Source of the DNA: Protonemura montana
Taxonomy: Eukaryota; Arthropoda; Insecta; Plecoptera; Nemouridae
Direction of reading: 5' to 3'
Length of the DNA stretch: 64,000 nucleotides
Assembly: GCA_947568835.1 (NCBI GenBank)
Contig: OX387606.1
Span: forward strand, 22,855,225 to 22,919,224
The translations under genes were made by a program, and so were the position numbers. Below the pieces are notes generated by a model. The model was given only the letters and a program-made list of their open reading frames with translations, had not been told where the DNA came from and searched no databases. Position 1 is the first letter of the stretch. The number at the start of each line of letters is the position of its first letter. Of this stretch, positions 13,401-22,659 are shown in pieces.

Positions 13401-16400
13401 GTTTTGATTGTTATTAAATTTCATTCTGTAATTTCTCACTCATTACTCGCATTTGAAACTGGTTTACGATAATGAATCTTTGTCAATGTTAACCTCGATG
13501 ATTGATAACCAAATATTGATATTCTAAGTCGTACTTTTATTTAATTGTAGAGGTTTGTTAAAAGGACCACCACCGCCATCGGGTATCATCCTCCGTTACC
13601 ACGTGTTGCCGGCTCGTTTAAAATTGGCAGAAAGTTTAACATTAACGCTGGTCCTCTGGCTACACATACAAACTCAACAGTGCTAGCAATAAGTGGATTC
13701 GAAAGTAAACTCTAAGTTATTGTATGTCACACATTATTTCAGTTATGAAGAAACAACTGGTCCAGGTCGCAGCTTCTTTGAGTAGCAAGGTTTGCGCTCT
13801 TACCAAGTCCAAGGATCGTCTTTTTTTGCCTGCTCCAGTTCATTGTTGTTATCATCGACGTAGGTCGCCGACGTCACCCACGGGTTCTCCATCGGAACAT
13901 AAGCCCACACCTGCGAACACATTTGAGAGCATATCAACGTGTTCTTCCCGAATAAAGGATATTGGTCAACCACACGGATTCACACGAAGATGCCTTCTAG
14001 ATGGAGGCTTTGTCATGCCAGTTAACCCTTCTGAGATTACTTTTTTTTTTATTTTTCATTTTTTTATCAAATAATAATTTATTACGTTTAATAAATTGCT
14101 TCAATGTAACTGTGTTGTATTTATATATTGAGCAGAACTGTTGAATAAACTAGTGGCATATATACTTCCCACTGATGCTCTGTAGTTGAACATATATACT
14201 TCCCACTGATGCTCTGTAGTTGAACATAAATACTTCCCACTGATGCTCTGTAGTTGAACATAAATACTTCCCACTGATGCTCTGTAGTTGAACATATATA
14301 CTTCCCACTGATGCTCTGTAGTTGAACATATATACTTCCCACTGATGCTCTGTAGTTGAACATATATACTTCCCACTGATGCTCTGTAGTTCAAAATATA
14401 TACTTCCCACTGATCCTCTGTAGTTGAACATATATTCTTCCCACTGATGCTCTGTAGTTGAACATATATACTTCCCACTGATGCTCTGTATTTGAACATA
14501 TATACTCCCCACTGATGCTCTGTAGTTGAACATATATACTCCCTACTGATGCTCTGTAGTTGAACATATATACTTCCCACTGATGCTCTGTAGTTGAACA
14601 TATATACTTCCCACTGATACTCTGTAGTTAAACATACATATCTAAATAAACTATAACTGACTGTAAGTTAGTTATAGTTTGTGAATAACTATTTCAATAG
14701 TGAGAAAACATATTCCTACTAACCACGAAAGACTTAGTGACAACTATTTTAAAATTTTACAGAACAAAGAAGGAAATTAGAAACATGTGCACCTAGGTTT
14801 ACTAAGATCGTAAAGCAGACGTGGGCAACCTTTGCAAGGCTCAGGCTAGATAAAACAACCCTGGACGTTTGGTAGACAAGATTATACAACTTTGGGAGAA
14901 GGGGGCGGGGGTTGCCCGCTCAAAGTATCTTCACGCAAGGACCACTACATTATCTAATGCAAAATTTGCATAAATTTGCATTTTTTTTAATGCAATTGTT
15001 CCTCATTTTATATCATTCCGGAAAACATGGAGCTAGTGAGATTGTGGAGCCTGTCTGCCACTCGGAGTATTTTTAGAACCGGCATCATCAATATTCTAAC
15101 CTTCAGAGCCACCCTTTTTAGTATTTTGCCTCGCTTTTCATCAATTTCCAAAATATAAGAAGGCAGCAATTGATTGAACATAACCTGCTACCACACAAGT
15201 TAATTAAAACATTCTGTGATCAGCGCAAACAAATATTATTATGCTTCAATTTAGTAGAACTTTTCTAAAACATCCCCTCAATTTTTAATTTTCTTGTCTT
15301 TATTCTGCAGTAAATTTCACATGGGAGAAGGAGTACTGAAACCAAGGATAAGCCGTTTCCATATCGAACATTACAGGTGCTTAAAATAGATATTTTTCTA
15401 AAAAATCCTCCAAAAACTGAATTCTCGCAACTGGCCCGGGCTAGTTTCACAGGGCCCATGAACTTAACTCGTGCCTACCGCAAAGATATCCAAAAAAAGC
15501 CATTCACAGTAAAACAAGCACATGAAGTACTTGTTTCAAGTAATAAATACTAGACAGACAGTTGGACATTCATCAGGAAGTACCATATCGTGCTATAAAC
15601 CTGGCGACAATCGGTACATACTTTACGTACTTGATAATTGAATCCATTGAGGAGCTTATTATTGATGATACGAGCTAGGTTGGTGTGGTTGGTTCCGTGG
15701 AGCTCCACCTGGACAGCGGCCACGCCGAGATGACTAGCGAAGTAGAGCTCTTGCGAGAGAGCTTCTTCGGCCTGTTTGCGAACAGTCGGTTCGGAGGCAT
15801 CCACGTCAACGTACGTAGACAGTTTTCCCACCACCCAGTTACTCCAGTCTGTATGGAAATTAGAAAGTTAGTTCACTTTTTGTTGCGGTGAAGAAGGAAA
15901 GAGAGGAAGCGGAACGAACTGGAGAAGCTAATTGGCATCGAGTGGTGCACTTGTTGAGTAATTTCTAAAATCTCAGCGAATTTTTACATTTCGGCTTGTG
16001 AAGGTTTCTGTACTGAAGCGTAAATATTCTCGGAAATTCTAGAAATTTCTCGGCAAGTGTTACCACGCGACGACAATTGTATTCTCCGGTAAGTTGCGCT
16101 CTCTCTCTTTTTTCTTCTTCTCCAGAGCAGAAATCTAGCCTCTTGGCACTCTACATGGACTAAGGTTGGCAAAGGCAAGAGTCGAAATATTAACAACTGA
16201 GCACACTGGGTGACAACTTTTTTCACGTTTTTGGGTACGCTGCAATCTACATTTCTTTTCCATTCTGACACGCTCAAAGTTGGTCAAGTGATATCTTACT
16301 ACAAATGGTAACAATTTGGTCGTGAAATGTTTTCAAAGTGCACCAACAGATACCTACTGTAGCTGATAGAGATATCGGCATTCTTTGCCATTAGTGACCA

Positions 16401-18337
16401 GTAAATTTGTAATTAGAAAAATAAAGGGAATATTAGTGTTTGGTTATGCAATCAGAAAATGCAAATAAATAGTCAAAGATTTATTTCGAGTTTTTATAGC
16501 AAAGTCATGATACTCAATAGATAATACTCAAATTGGAACTTTAATTGCAATTTGCAGGAACACACTGAATGAACAAGCTGTAATGTTTTGATAAATGGGA
16601 TTACAAGACAATGTTTTGTGAAGTGCAGCCAAATAAAATCCCCATTAGCAGACATAATTTACTGCTTTACAAACAAAAATAAATCAAAGAAAGTGCTATG
16701 CTACTCTCCAAGGTACAGGGGGAAAAAACCCTTGGGTAACTAGCTGTGCAAAGTCACTTTAAAGCTTGACTTCATTATAAAATAGGGGTAATTTTTAACC
16801 TGTTCGTAAACTCACCGGCTGAATAAGTAACAATGTCTGCTCGGGTGAGTGGATCTTTACGATTCTTGCTCTTTCCTCTGATGAATTCTCGCTGAAATCT
16901 TGGATGGACAAGCGGCATACAGACAAAGTAATATCTGTAACAGGGAGACAAGAACACGTTTAGATACCAGCAAGCGAAGGATGAAAAGGAAGCTAGACCG
17001 GGATACTCTACCCGACCGGTAGAGTTGTGTATTTTGTTATGAATAGACAACCTTAACGAGCAATTTGGATGAAATTTACAGGACACCTTTGACATTTCTT
17101 TATTTAGATTGGCTACGATTTTCAGCAAAATGTATCGGCAAGATTTACAAAAATGTTCATCTAATTTTTTATCGAATAACCTAGCCTACATAGTGAAGCA
17201 GTGTGGCTTCAAGCCGCGATCTGATGGTGAAGTGCCTACATAGTTAAGCAAAAAGCAAAAAAAAAAAATTGTACAGTTAAAAAATTAAGTAGTTTTTGGT
17301 GATTCAAGGGTATGAGTGGGTGGGGTAAGAAAGAATAATCAGGGATTTCATAGCCTACCCCCTTTAAAAAAAAAAAGGGTAAAGAAGTAAGGAGAAAAGG
17401 AAATATGCTTATCAGCAACACTACTCAAAAAGTGTATGCCATAGTTAATCAGGGATTCGAATCCCAGTCCCCACCATTTGAAAGTGTTGATCTATGTTTA
17501 ATTCCCCAAAAGATTACACATTTTTGAGAGGGTAGTGGTTGTCCATAATAATAAAAAACATCATTGTCCTTTTGGGTTTTACTGACTTATAACCCCATGC
17601 TGTTAATGCTTCTTGGATCATGCCATAGCTAATTGGTAATTTTGGATTACTTGAGAAACTCTCAAGTCAAGTCATGTGACTCTCAAGTCAATTTGCATCA
17701 TGCAGGGTACCACCTGTTGGGTAGGTATTTAGGCTGTGGCACATGTATGAAGATTGCGATTATTGTCAAGATGATTATTTGATGACGGACTGTCAAGGTA
17801 ATTGTTTGATAGACGTTTGGATGTGATCGGTGACAGTGATTTGAACCAAAATCATCGCACAATGTTAACTGGACGAAGCATCGATAAAAGCCAACATCAA
17901 AGTCCGGGTGGTGACCACGTTTAACATTGGCTATCATGGAAATAAAATAACATTGCAGAACTCAGTTTTACTAAATAAACTTGCCACCCTAAAACCCAAC
18001 TAGATTTAGGATTTCACAAGGAATCCAAGAATGCATAGAATTTGTTTTGAACATGATGCAGCAAGTATTAACAGTATGGTGTTGCAACTTAGAATTGACT
18101 AAATATCAATATTGATACAGAAACTATTATCTCGATGAAATAATTCATGTAAAATTAGGTATGGCTGGGTACAGTAGCATTGAGTAAAAAATATGTTTCT
18201 ATGATAGTTGGTACCTACCCAGAGTTTGCAGCACCATGGATTGTAGCTCGGATGTCATTTACTGAACAAACATCCAAACCAACTTGCAAGCGCTGTGCTG
18301 CAAAATTTCCAGCCAAGCTAGCATTGTTAGAAGACAT
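1483..18337 (-). CDS. PRMT5: Protein arginine N-methyltransferase 5 (complete, 12 exons)
   Basis: Type II methyltransferase that makes symmetric dimethylarginine on histones, Sm proteins and other substrates, normally as an octamer with MEP50/WDR77. Coding exons in gene order: 18337-18219, 16934-16816, 15848-15631, 13910-13804, 13171-12982, 7874-7764, 6953-6751, 6401-6279, 5338-5163, 4350-4147, 2183-2002, 1635-1483; all phases close and give 634 aa (human about 637). The N-terminal TIM-barrel half is followed by YEVFESDP, which carries the Phe tied to symmetric methylation. Then come SAM motif I GAGRGPLV (about 362-369), the double-E loop [15 protein letters not shown] (E432, E441) and the C-terminal beta barrel ending GRSYSIGL. 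The start is the first ATG of exon 1 ([12 protein letters not shown]). The introns are inflated by repeats; intron 5 holds an intact retrotransposon in sense orientation about 50 bp after the donor of exon 5. Confidence 0.96.
2270..2560. repeat. Dispersed repeat shared with 5.4 kb and 33.4 kb
   Basis: Sequence in a PRMT5 intron with phrases such as acttcatcaagg, agcaaacc and gtctacttg that recur near 5440-5540 and 33395-33500. The copies are diverged and the boundaries were not resolved. It is probably an old non-coding transposon, possibly the edge of the TIR family seen at 2813-3110 and 33085-33430. Confidence 0.3.
2813..3110 (+). repeat. MITE-like dispersed element, copy 1
   Basis: Intronic repeat sharing ordered blocks with 13345-13665 (+), 33085-33350 (inverted) and the foldback at 48302-48701. 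The blocks are an aaccgacaaaaatg edge, a sequence like ggtggagtcaccgtcg, a central 'aactggttt...gattgata' segment, GAGGTTTGTTAAAA, and 'gttaccaagtg(t/c)tgcc'. No ORF is conserved between copies, so this looks like a non-autonomous DNA transposon family. Confidence 0.55.
3110..3275 (+). pseudogene. Non-LTR reverse transcriptase fragment (C-terminal)
   Basis: An open stretch reads [10 protein letters not shown], then [10 protein letters not shown], a stop, and PTLAERR. This is the order found at the C-terminal end of Jockey/CR1/RTE-like reverse transcriptase ORFs (the QRRAARFV ... LLxxLxWPSLxERR region). A stop codon replaces the expected Trp. The fragment lies in PRMT5 intron 10, antisense to the gene, and is abutted by the foldback element at 3283. 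Confidence 0.55.
3283..3493. mobile_element. Foldback element with tRNA-like arm, copy A
   Basis: Two inverted arms of about 54 bp (3283-3337 and 3438-3493) face each other, with shared phrases such as aattgatrcccaaacggg and acactataaccgtctc. The right arm is preceded by tRNA-like sequence at about 3390-3455: an A-box-like tagctcaatgggttagagc, an anticodon-arm-like segment, and a B-box-like ggtttgtgtcc. The left arm lacks most of the tRNA-like part. Related copies occur at 17414-17565 and 41262-41543. It is not a functional tRNA, because the acceptor stem does not pair. Confidence 0.6.
4060..4172. repeat. Short tandem repeat spanning the PRMT5 exon 10 donor
   Basis: Three imperfect copies of a 30-40 bp unit (gtatgtgcccaggtgtggg with flanking gcccccaagta). 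The copy nearest the exon contains the last codons of exon 10 and its GTACAT donor. In the other copies the donor GT has become GC. The repeat appears to have arisen by duplication of the exon-intron boundary. Confidence 0.6.
7885..7985. repeat. 24-bp tandem repeat beside PRMT5 exon 6
   Basis: About three imperfect copies of a unit containing cagcagcaatcagtaccagg, just upstream (minus strand) of the exon 6 acceptor. It is a small intronic minisatellite. Its closeness to the acceptor could affect splicing, but the acceptor ttttcag itself is intact. Confidence 0.5.
7995..8242 (+). repeat. 5S-rRNA-derived repeat monomers (left part of split element)
   Basis: Nearly three tandem monomers of about 85-90 bp match the internal half of eukaryotic 5S rRNA: acaccggttctc, gatcacc.aagttaagcaac, then ggtcag.tattggatgggtgacc. 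The A-box, intermediate element and C-box of the 5S internal promoter are recognisable. The third copy breaks off at ggatgggtga, where the (ATTGA)n tail of the retrotransposon begins. The matching right part continues at about 12935-12965. This is a 5S-derived SINE-like repeat, not a functional 5S gene, since the flanks of the rRNA are missing. Confidence 0.75.
8425..11514 (-). CDS. Retrotransposon ORF2: endonuclease-reverse transcriptase
   Basis: 1029-aa polyprotein that nicks target DNA and copies element RNA onto it. The N-terminal third is an APE/EEP-type endonuclease ([24 protein letters not shown] and a SDHYGQ block). The central part is a reverse transcriptase with NYRPISLL, the QHGF block, [12 protein letters not shown], a [11 protein letters not shown] block and the catalytic FADD. 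The C-terminus carries the [13 protein letters not shown] ... [13 protein letters not shown] tail that recurs in the decayed copies at 35.7 and 38.8 kb. The first ATG lies inside ORF1 in another frame, so translation probably needs reinitiation, leaky scanning or frameshifting. No internal stop is present. Confidence 0.9.
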   Translation of the reverse strand: MGEGYGQKGKTNQHEGKNASPTESHQNRSVKNKTLEIGRKTNKNKTDGKTEKRKMGNSRKVEETEIELRIMHQNICSIKNKVEELEVLLDTTGAVDILCISEHWLKKEHENLVRVNDYELAACFARENSNGGGTSIYVKAERSWSYKSRPDVVRAGKENIMEVCGIEVEGTDPTIIMSIYRPPNENNVKGFLDRFTRLISNIERESKSKRMLILGDLNFDFMSENRNKRKLENVLSAHNMTQNVNFPTRVTRSTSKAIDIVIANFVMECKPTSLETGLSDHYGQSISLKTAISKTVTNYTRRIITENRIKGFEEYLAEQHWQGVKVGTSTDEKFNNFLEVFLTAYEEKFPKRTYKARTRKQRGKSWMTEEIKEVCKTKREAYMRTRKAGGKKHEKELRRLKRKVQRLVRRSKRIRNDKIIKKASNKSRASWDLIHECLGRKKRTDIRRDMKIITENRTITDGKEIANAFNEYFTTVAIRTNKDSTNKVEECLQKLQNLPRPVNAILLEPTTEREIIDIIKDLKEKKSTGWDDIQCKIIKRVRFQIAGPLADICNHSLSTGEFPSLAKWSVVKPIFKNKGASTDMGNYRPISLLTNFAKVQEKIFLIRINKYLAENNVICKSQHGFQKGLSTNTAIYAMVNQVTKALEKKSQISAIMCDLTKAFDTINHQVLIGKLKHYGIQGKASEWIQSYLSDRMQAVEINTHSGSIASNWEPISTGLPQGSLLAPVLFSIYINDLPNNINNEFADTILFADDTSLLVTAKNEEMLVENIARSLSDIEEWFGPNKMKLNNDKTNIIVFKGRGKSKIEEVGNTRKIVCSSTFLGLQISHDLKWKEHTAKLKKRLNTACFGLKILAKELNLPARKVAFHANVQSLIQYGILCWGGGTEARSIFVSQKQAVRTIARMKKRDSCRKIFKELSILTVTSLYILEVLLFVIDNPETFTKTQEVHDKNTRNKEIRTSENVKLKISRQNASYAGAALYNSLPRCLKEKSGDRDNFKNMTKRFLIDNCFYDLDEYRNRKKCDCIKCR
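11409..12908 (-). CDS. Retrotransposon ORF1: SAP plus SGNH-hydrolase-like protein
   Basis: 499-aa ORF1 of the same element. Residues about 35-70 ([15 protein letters not shown] ... KKEELIERI) look like a SAP helix-extension-helix DNA-binding motif. A charged coiled-coil-like stretch follows (about 85-125), then a low-complexity acidic linker. The C-terminal half matches an SGNH/GDSL esterase: block I ADSHGK, block III GGTNDI, and block [11 protein letters not shown] with the Asp/His pair. Esterase-type ORF1 proteins are known in CR1-like elements and are thought to act in RNP assembly or membrane association. The second Met (KADKMADVC) is an alternative start. Confidence 0.85.
   Translation of the reverse strand: MEMYNGFHIKADKMADVCKQSLTEEQKLLDLTVKLNKLTVGELREELSTLGLNKNGKKEELIERIVTARSENKNEHVATKQTADEVGLIIDLKDRLLLEQEKRNRNLVEINQLLKEKIQGLVEENKLLKLRQYDTYKSTLARKSPPRKKQMTSQNTPQNTSHKVRKIVEQMESPRNSDKTLRSEYGGESLDTRKETRDTDTSDTGSVEDQDGASDDEKKNEYRKQNDEGLKLPSDNETNTNTASNEKTRVIMIADSHGKYLKSIFESKLDENYEVEVLYKSDAKMRQVVDRAIEEAKKLQGKDWIIIMGGTNDINSDTNFTAEIHRLLPISLKCKLIINNIPRRLDYDWSINSKIIVANQSIHSAVNSATNKCSPNIRMNFLDKKLSGHHLAKDGVQLNRQGTDTLVNTLTHFLPITVLKKPIYMITPIEKWLGQGRTERTVTSDSNHGTNIPLEKSNSDIFLEEWVRAMGKKAKQTNTREKMQVQQNLTKTGVLKTKH
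12930..12965 (+). repeat. 5S-derived repeat, right part of split element
   Basis: The segment acacatgacaagttctgt continues the 5S-derived unit seen intact at 21610-21650 (atacatgaccagttctgt). The left half ends at 8242, so the retrotransposon lies inside this older repeat. Confidence 0.6.
13345..13665 (+). repeat. MITE-like dispersed element, copy 2
   Basis: Second copy of the family described at 2813-3110, in PRMT5 intron 4. It carries GAGGTTTGTTAAAA near 13550, a gttaccacgtgttgccggc block (which includes a CACGTG hexamer), and ends near taacattaacgctggtcctc, which matches the TIR end of the foldback at 48.7 kb. Confidence 0.6.
14150..14640 (-). repeat. 34-bp minisatellite in PRMT5 intron 3
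   Basis: About 14 tandem copies of a 34-bp unit (tatacttcccactgatgctc plus tgtagttgaaca), highly uniform. Because 34 is not a multiple of 3, all three minus-strand frames read through as one 34-residue period. The resulting long open frames are therefore artefacts of the repeat, not genes. Confidence 0.9.
17414..17565. mobile_element. Foldback element with tRNA-like arm, copy C (deleted)
   Basis: The left side (aacactactcaaaaagtgtatgcc followed by a B-box-like gggattcgaatccc) and the right side (tttttgagagggtagtggttg ... ataataataaaa) match the arms of the elements at 3283 and 41262. The centre is mostly deleted. It lies in PRMT5 intron 1. Confidence 0.45.
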
Positions 18338-20915
18338 TATTGCTTTTTTCTGAAATAAATCGTGAGAAAAATAGTCATTATACTTATTGTAGGTTAAGAC
18401 CAATAAGCCGAAAGCATGGCAGAGACACAAATAATGCTATCTAGATTTACTTATAGGAGGGTATTACAGGTAATGCTACCTACCTTAGTTAGAACCAATC
18501 AATGAACTACTGATACCAAGAACAATACGTCCAACTATTACAGAAAGCTAAGTTTCTAAGATGTAAACTTGCATCCCAATCCAATAGCATTTATAACTCG
18601 ACCATTTTGGATTCGCGACTCGCGCCGATCATTGGAGTCACGTGGTGTGATTAGAAGGTCATGAAAGGCGGGGAACCAGAACTAAAGTTAAAACGGGGAA
18701 ACAAGTGCCCAGGGAATCGCGAACGTTAAATAGTGGTAAAATAGCTTTAGCCTAATATTATTTAAGTAAATGAAAATCGTCTCTTTTATTCTCGAAGGTT
18801 TTTCATTAATCCTTTAATTATAAAAGCCTTAATTTGGTTACCCTTGGTTACTGCGTGCGTTACTTGACAAACTTTGACACATTGAACGTGTTCATGTGTT
18901 CATGACAATTTTAGAAAATTTGCGCTAATTTTGGCAAAGCTTCGATGGTTGATTCTTAGTCGAAATTGAGCGAGAATCACCCGACGGCAAAGTAAAATGC
19001 AATACGACCGCTTATTGCAGGTTAAAAAAGCTAAACATGCCTCGAAAACACAGTAGCGAATCTATTTTTGTACATTATTTGGGCATTTTCTGATACAAAA
19101 GTGGCTTTATAGTATCGTCGTGTAAACGCATAGGAACCACTTTTTAACAGCGGGATTAATCTGCTCGTTTTTAAATCGACAATCAGAGAATGTTGGCCCT
19201 GAATGTGCGATTCCTATCCAAAAGTGGCAGAAAGAGCCTTTCATCGTTTACTTCCACCAACGCTTCCACTCTTGTCAACATATATCTGTGAGTCAAGATT
19301 TTGAACTTTGTTGCACATTATAAGAAGGCAATGCAATGCCTCACACACAATGTATTCAAATTTGTGGATTTTAGGTATTTTTTAAAACTCATCCCAAATA
19401 CTCTTTTCAAAATATCAAGTTACGAAATATTAGCACCCATATAGAGACACTCTCTTTTATACACTGATTTTTTGGCGTAAACAACAGAGGTAAGTCCACA
19501 AGTGTGATATAATAAAATTACAACAATAGAAGGACATGACAAACAGAACAGGACATAAAACACTGAGAAAATGTAACAAAGAAACATGAACGATTAAAAC
19601 CAATAACCAATAAAAAACCAAGGCTATTTACAAACGTACGCTTAAATTAAGACGTAACATCCAACAAAAGACTGGAGTACGTAATTGATATATTTACAAG
19701 TTTCCATGAGCAGCTGTTTGATCAAGTTATTTAAGTTGGGATTTTTAAGTCATGAAGGAGTCTGAAAGGATGTCGATGTCAGGGCAAGTTGTTGTAATTC
19801 TATTGTTGGTAGTCATTAGTCTTTTGATGCACCTGTACTTGTGGATATCAATCCTACTCTTTGGCAGCCTGAAAGGAAGGTAATTACGAGTTTTCCTGGA
19901 TGGTATTGCAAAGCAGTTTTTAAATAGCAGTCCAGGGGTGTCGATATTGTTGTTGAGAAGTTTGTGTAGGAATGTGAGGTCGGTCAGCTCCCTACTTTGT
20001 GAGAGAGTGAACAGGTTTAGTTTGCTGCACGTATGTGGGTAGTCAAAGGAGTCGCCGTCTATCTGGGCTTGGCAATTAATCCATTAGATGAACCATTGTT
20101 GCAGTCGTTCGATGGTGGAGATATGTGTCTTGTGGTGTGGGTTCCAGATCACTGATGCGTAGTCAACAATATGACAATTATAAATATGTAATATGATAAG
20201 TTTTATATTATTATTATATACTATGTGCTATTATTATATTTTATGTATATCAACTATATGAACAGAAACATGCTTCCTTAGTTTTAGTCTTTGAGGTAAT
20301 TAGAAAGAAAAAATGTTCAATAAATGTACAGTATAAAATACCTACCTATCTGCACACGAAATATTAAAAGAATTTCAACACCATATTCATGTATATTGTT
20401 TTGATTTACCATCGAGTTAGACTTTTGTAGGAAGGGAGTAATTATATTCTAAACGTTGATGAAGGGAGGAATGGAGTAAAAAAGGTTAGGTTCATAGACA
20501 AATGGATGCTGCAGCAATATTGAAGCCACGCTATTTGAGGGTTCAACTACTTTATTACTCAAAAAATTATGCCACATCATCTACACTTACGTGCGTGGGC
20601 AAACAAGAAAATATACTCACGAGCTACCGAGATGAAACATCAAAAGAGAATGTGTTGCGATGTAAAAATGTGATTTGATAACGTCTGGCACTATTTTATT
20701 TGAGTTGGAAGAGCGGTTTGAAATGTAAATTTCCTTTGAAAGTTTCACCGATTGCTATCAATGGGCTAACCAATAAAACTGTCCTGATTTTAAATGAGTA
20801 CAGGACTTTTTGTTGTTATACAATGGAATATATTTGTACATTTAGCATGGTTTATATTTATTAGAGCTGGTTGAACCACCGTCAAACTACATTTATGCGG
20901 GTTGTTCTCGCAAGA
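18338..20915. other. Intergenic region upstream of PRMT5
   Basis: Holds the PRMT5 promoter and 5' UTR. A moderately GC-rich zone at 18600-18730 contains a CACGTG E-box (gagtcacgtggtg). No TATA box was found. Further upstream is AT-rich and contains a retrotransposon fragment at about 19756-20170. 20200-20880 shows only AT-rich simple sequence. No other gene was seen. Confidence 0.5.
19756..20170 (-). pseudogene. Non-LTR reverse transcriptase C-terminal fragment
   Basis: The minus-strand translation reads VDYASVIWNPHHKTHISTIERLQQ, a stop, and then a stretch ending KLPKSRIDIHKYR-like. This is the thumb and C-terminal region of Jockey/I/CR1-like ORF2 proteins (the YASVIWNP ... IExLQRxF signature). 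One internal stop is seen, and the 5' part is absent, as expected for a 5'-truncated insertion. Confidence 0.65.
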
Positions 20916-22612
20916 TTATCCTTGTGTTTCCTCGCGTACCCATACAAGTGCGTGGTTGTTTGCGGGTAAAGGCAAGGTCTGAACGAGACGCAAGCCGTGC
21001 GCCAGAGCACGTAGCTTGTCCACGTCGCGTATGCCCCACTCGGTGCACTGAGAACGCAACGAAGCGTCGAATCTGCGATTGCTTTCCGGGCTGAGTCGGC
21101 CGTTGAAAGCAAACGGTCCGTACATGACCAGCAGTCCGCCGGGCACCAGGAGTTGCCGGGAGCAACGGAACAAACCCTCGGCGCACTCGAAGGGGGAGAT
21201 GTGGACCATGTTGACGTTCAGGATCAGATGCAGGGATCCAGGAGTCAGGAGCCAAGAGTCCTGCCATTCTCTGGCAACAACAGACACATCATTATATTAA
21301 CCCATCCTAATTTGAAAATGTATGTAAATCTTGCATATTTCCAAAACTGTTTGATTAATTTTTCTGAAAAATGCATGGAGTTAAAGCTAAGAACACAAAA
21401 ATGTGCTCCAAAAATTTGGTTCAAATCGGATTTCAGGCGTTTGGCTGCTAGAGCGCGAACAAACAAACAAACAAAAAGCAGCCCACAAGAGACTTTTATC
21501 TCGGGTATGTGACATTGAAAACTTGATGGAACCGAACGGTTTTGCGTGTTAGAAACTTCGGTCCTCGTGAAGTTAAGCAACACTGCGCTGGGTCAGGTAT
21601 TGGATGGGTGACCATCATATACATGACCAGTTCTGTTCGGGAGAGATGTTGGAGGGATGATAGTTAAGCAACACTGCGCTGGGTCAGGTATTGGATGGGC
21701 GACCATCATGCACATGACCAGTTCTGTTCGGGATAGAGGTTGGAGGGATGGAAGTTAGTACAGCAACTTCACTCGCCTTGCTTATCAACCTCTCGACAGC
21801 ATGGATTTGTGGAGGAATCCTGCTGTTCGAGTTGTAACGTCCTTCGGAAGGGACGTGAAGCCAGTGGTCCCCTTGGTCTTAGACAGGAGTTGGCTACGTG
21901 CTGGCACTGGGTTTTCCCTCCTCCTTTCTAGGCTAGGTTAGATTCATCATCATCCTCATCATCATCCACTCATTCACCGATGCCATTAGACCAGTGCCGC
22001 ATGGCCAGATGTCAAAACAGTGCGTCGTTAAACACCACAAATCAATCATCAATTGAAAACTTGATCAGCGGATCGGGTATTAAAGCCGACCTACCCAAGC
22101 GGTTGCCTGATGTCCAGCTGTATCGGTGGTCGCACGTTGCTCAAGTCTCCCGCGTGAGCCACGATGCTCTCGAGCAGCCCGGCCTCCAGCTCGCTCGGCT
22201 GGAACGATACGTTCGGGAAGTGCGGTGCGAAGAAAGCCACGTGCTGCCCCGTGCCGGACGCAACCTCCAATGCACGCAACTCGGTCGCGGGAAGGTAACG
22301 AGGGATCACTGTCTTTAAGACTTCCAAGATCGGAACCTTGTTCCGTTCGGCCGAGGGGTAAATCCTGTCGGACAGATCCACGCTTTGAAGATGAGACTTT
22401 TTTTAATACTTTAGACAATGGAATGTGTGACTTGAGCCTGTATCTGATATGGAGACTAAAATCTTCTGTCAAGCAGTCTTATGTTTTAGTATGCATTACC
22501 CAAGATTTTGAACTTTCAAGTTTTTACCTGGTATTCCTAATACAAGATCCTATGACATTTTGCAAAAAAAAAAGGATCCTGTATTTTTGACAACTTACTG
22601 TCTCTTGTCCAT
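20916..22612 (-). CDS. METTL26: METTL26/UPF0585-family methyltransferase-like protein (complete)
   Basis: Small Rossmann-fold SAM-dependent methyltransferase-like protein; the family's substrate is not established. Three coding exons: 22612-22599 (only 14 coding nt), 22382-22095 and 21270-20916, giving 218 aa (human about 204). YPSAERNKVPIL is the family N-terminus; LEVASGTGQH (43-52) is the glycine-rich SAM loop; NVNMVHISPFECAEGLF and YGPFAFNGRLSPESN are family hallmarks. Exon 2 has no ATG, so the start comes from a short upstream exon that reads MDKRH across the junction. That exon has an acceptor-like ttactttcag at its 5' side, implying a further 5' UTR exon. Intron 2 carries a 5S-derived SINE-like repeat. 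Confidence 0.88.
21520..22075 (+). repeat. 5S-rRNA-derived SINE-like element
   Basis: Two tandem 5S-like monomers (21535-21625 and 21660-21725) with gaagttaagcaac and ggtcaggtattggatgggtgacc blocks, each followed by acatgaccagttctgttcggg. After them comes a body with cttcggaagggacgtgaagcc and agtggtcccc. It ends near cgttaaacaccacaaatcaatcatcaattg-type sequence, a common SINE/LINE 3' end style. The internal pol III promoter boxes are recognisable. The element lies in METTL26 intron 2, opposite to the gene. Confidence 0.7.
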
Positions 22613-22659
22613 TGTCAGTCCTCGAATGAAGCACTTCTTCAGCATATATCAGTTCAGCG

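Noticed and set aside
14101-14601. 166-aa and other long open frames on the minus strand
   Set aside because: They are the 34-bp minisatellite read in all three frames; the protein repeats with a 34-residue period and has no independent support.
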